NCBI GenBank assembly: GCA_025331125.1
Contig: JAOALB010000112.1
Span: 1 to 54,971 of the forward strand
DNA length: 54,971 bases
Direction of reading: 5' to 3'
Source: Mycogone perniciosa
Taxonomy: Eukaryota; Ascomycota; Sordariomycetes; Hypocreales; Hypocreaceae
The notes beneath the pieces were generated by a model. The model was not told the DNA's origin and did not search any database. It saw nothing but the letters and a program-made list of their open reading frames with translations. Position numbers and translations under genes: made by a program. Positions 54,325 through 54,971 of the stretch are shown one piece after another. Positions within the stretch are counted from its first letter, which is position 1, and each line of letters begins with the position of its first letter.

Positions 54325-54896
54325 AGCAATGAGTCAGGATAAGCTGCTTCGTATTATCTTGACTGACTTATAAATTTGTTTGAGCTCCCGATTATTAATA
54401 GGCAAGGGGGTGGTTGATTCAATTCAATTCCATAGGCAAGGAAGAATTGTGGCTGTGGACGATGTGCGTGAGCTGGACGCCAGGTACTTCAAACATGTAG
54501 TAAACACGTGAACACGTACGGAGTGCTCTGGGCCTGGAATGCATGGAACTGCATGTCTCTGATCTCTTACAGCCTGGCCATGGATGACTGCTCGGGACAG
54601 ACATGATCGGAATTGCCCAGCAGGTTGCGTGAACACTGGTCAGCTGGACATTTACGGTGCCTCAGGCAGAAATAGCAATGCGAGAGAACGCGACAACATC
54701 GAAATAAAGAGGCAAATGGAGAGGAAATGAGTTTTAGCGCCTATAGAGGGTGGAGGTCGTATTTGAGTGAGAGGACTTTGGGGCAGACACAATGATAGAA
54801 CCACAATACTAATGGTAAAGAAAGACGGAAACACAGCAAGTCGGCTAAGACGGACTAAAATGTTAGCCAAGCGCTGGGGTGGTTTGCATATACATG

Positions 54897-54971
<75 letters not shown>
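54325..54971. other. Promoter of the Zn2Cys6 gene and right-hand edge
   Basis: No gene is seen. It holds a CACGTG E-box (about 54506), a TACGGAGT word (54517-54524) and a long trinucleotide microsatellite to the window end. Confidence 0.6.
54896..54971. repeat. AAT trinucleotide microsatellite
   Basis: At least 25 uninterrupted copies of AAT/ATA/TAA run to the last base of the window, so the true length is unknown. Likely polymorphic. Confidence 0.95.

Noticed and set aside
1..54971. CRISPR arrays, prokaryotic operons, secondary-metabolite cluster
   Set aside because: No direct-repeat/spacer array. Genes are intron-bearing eukaryotic genes, and no backbone synthase (PKS, NRPS, terpene) is present.

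Overview
The window reads as a chromosomal segment of a filamentous ascomycete, most likely Eurotiomycetes (Aspergillus/Penicillium type). The evidence is short 45-110 nt GT-AG introns with CTAAC/CTGAC-like branch points, a Zn2Cys6 regulator, a filamentous-fungal SIN scaffold, RIP-type decay of a retrotransposon, and a recurrent TACGGAGT/ACTCCGTA word between genes. Genus-level assignment is inference.

Layout. Positions 1 to about 6470 are extremely AT-rich and hold a RIP-ruined Ty3/Gypsy retrotransposon on the minus strand, recognisable from a decayed zinc knuckle, RT active site and integrase tail. A plus-strand relic of another protein lies at its left end. From 6471 to 8621 base composition returns to normal but no gene is visible. 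A secreted KP4-fold killer-toxin-like protein (8622-8999) is the first intact gene after the repeat.

From 9863 to 47704 the content is mainly conserved genes: an MFS monocarboxylate-type transporter (-), alg2 mannosyltransferase (-), a small two-finger C2H2 protein (-), a peroxisomal enoyl-CoA hydratase/isomerase (+), a TBC Rab-GAP (-), the SIN scaffold cdc11 (-), a divergent 1121-aa disordered protein with NPW/SPW motifs (+), the inositol hexakisphosphate kinase kcs1 (+) behind a 4-kb gene-free leader, a FAD-dependent oxidoreductase (+), a Rho-like GTPase gene broken by one TAG codon (+), alg14 with a frame disruption (+), and mitochondrial ribosomal protein mS23/rsm25 (-, spanning 47362-48145).

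From 48529 to the end the character is again accessory: a broken HNH-nuclease-like gene with a second partial copy beside it, an uncharacterised membrane protein, a five-exon Zn2Cys6 regulator on the minus strand, and a long AAT microsatellite at the window edge.

No biosynthetic cluster or operon-like system is apparent. Alg2 and Alg14 share the dolichol-linked oligosaccharide pathway but are 33 kb apart. The most notable signals are the dispersed TACGGAGT motif, five CACGTGGG sites concentrated upstream of alg2 and kcs1, a perfect 22-bp inverted repeat whose arm shares a 17-mer with an intron of the transporter gene, and a group of nearly intact genes broken by single lesions.
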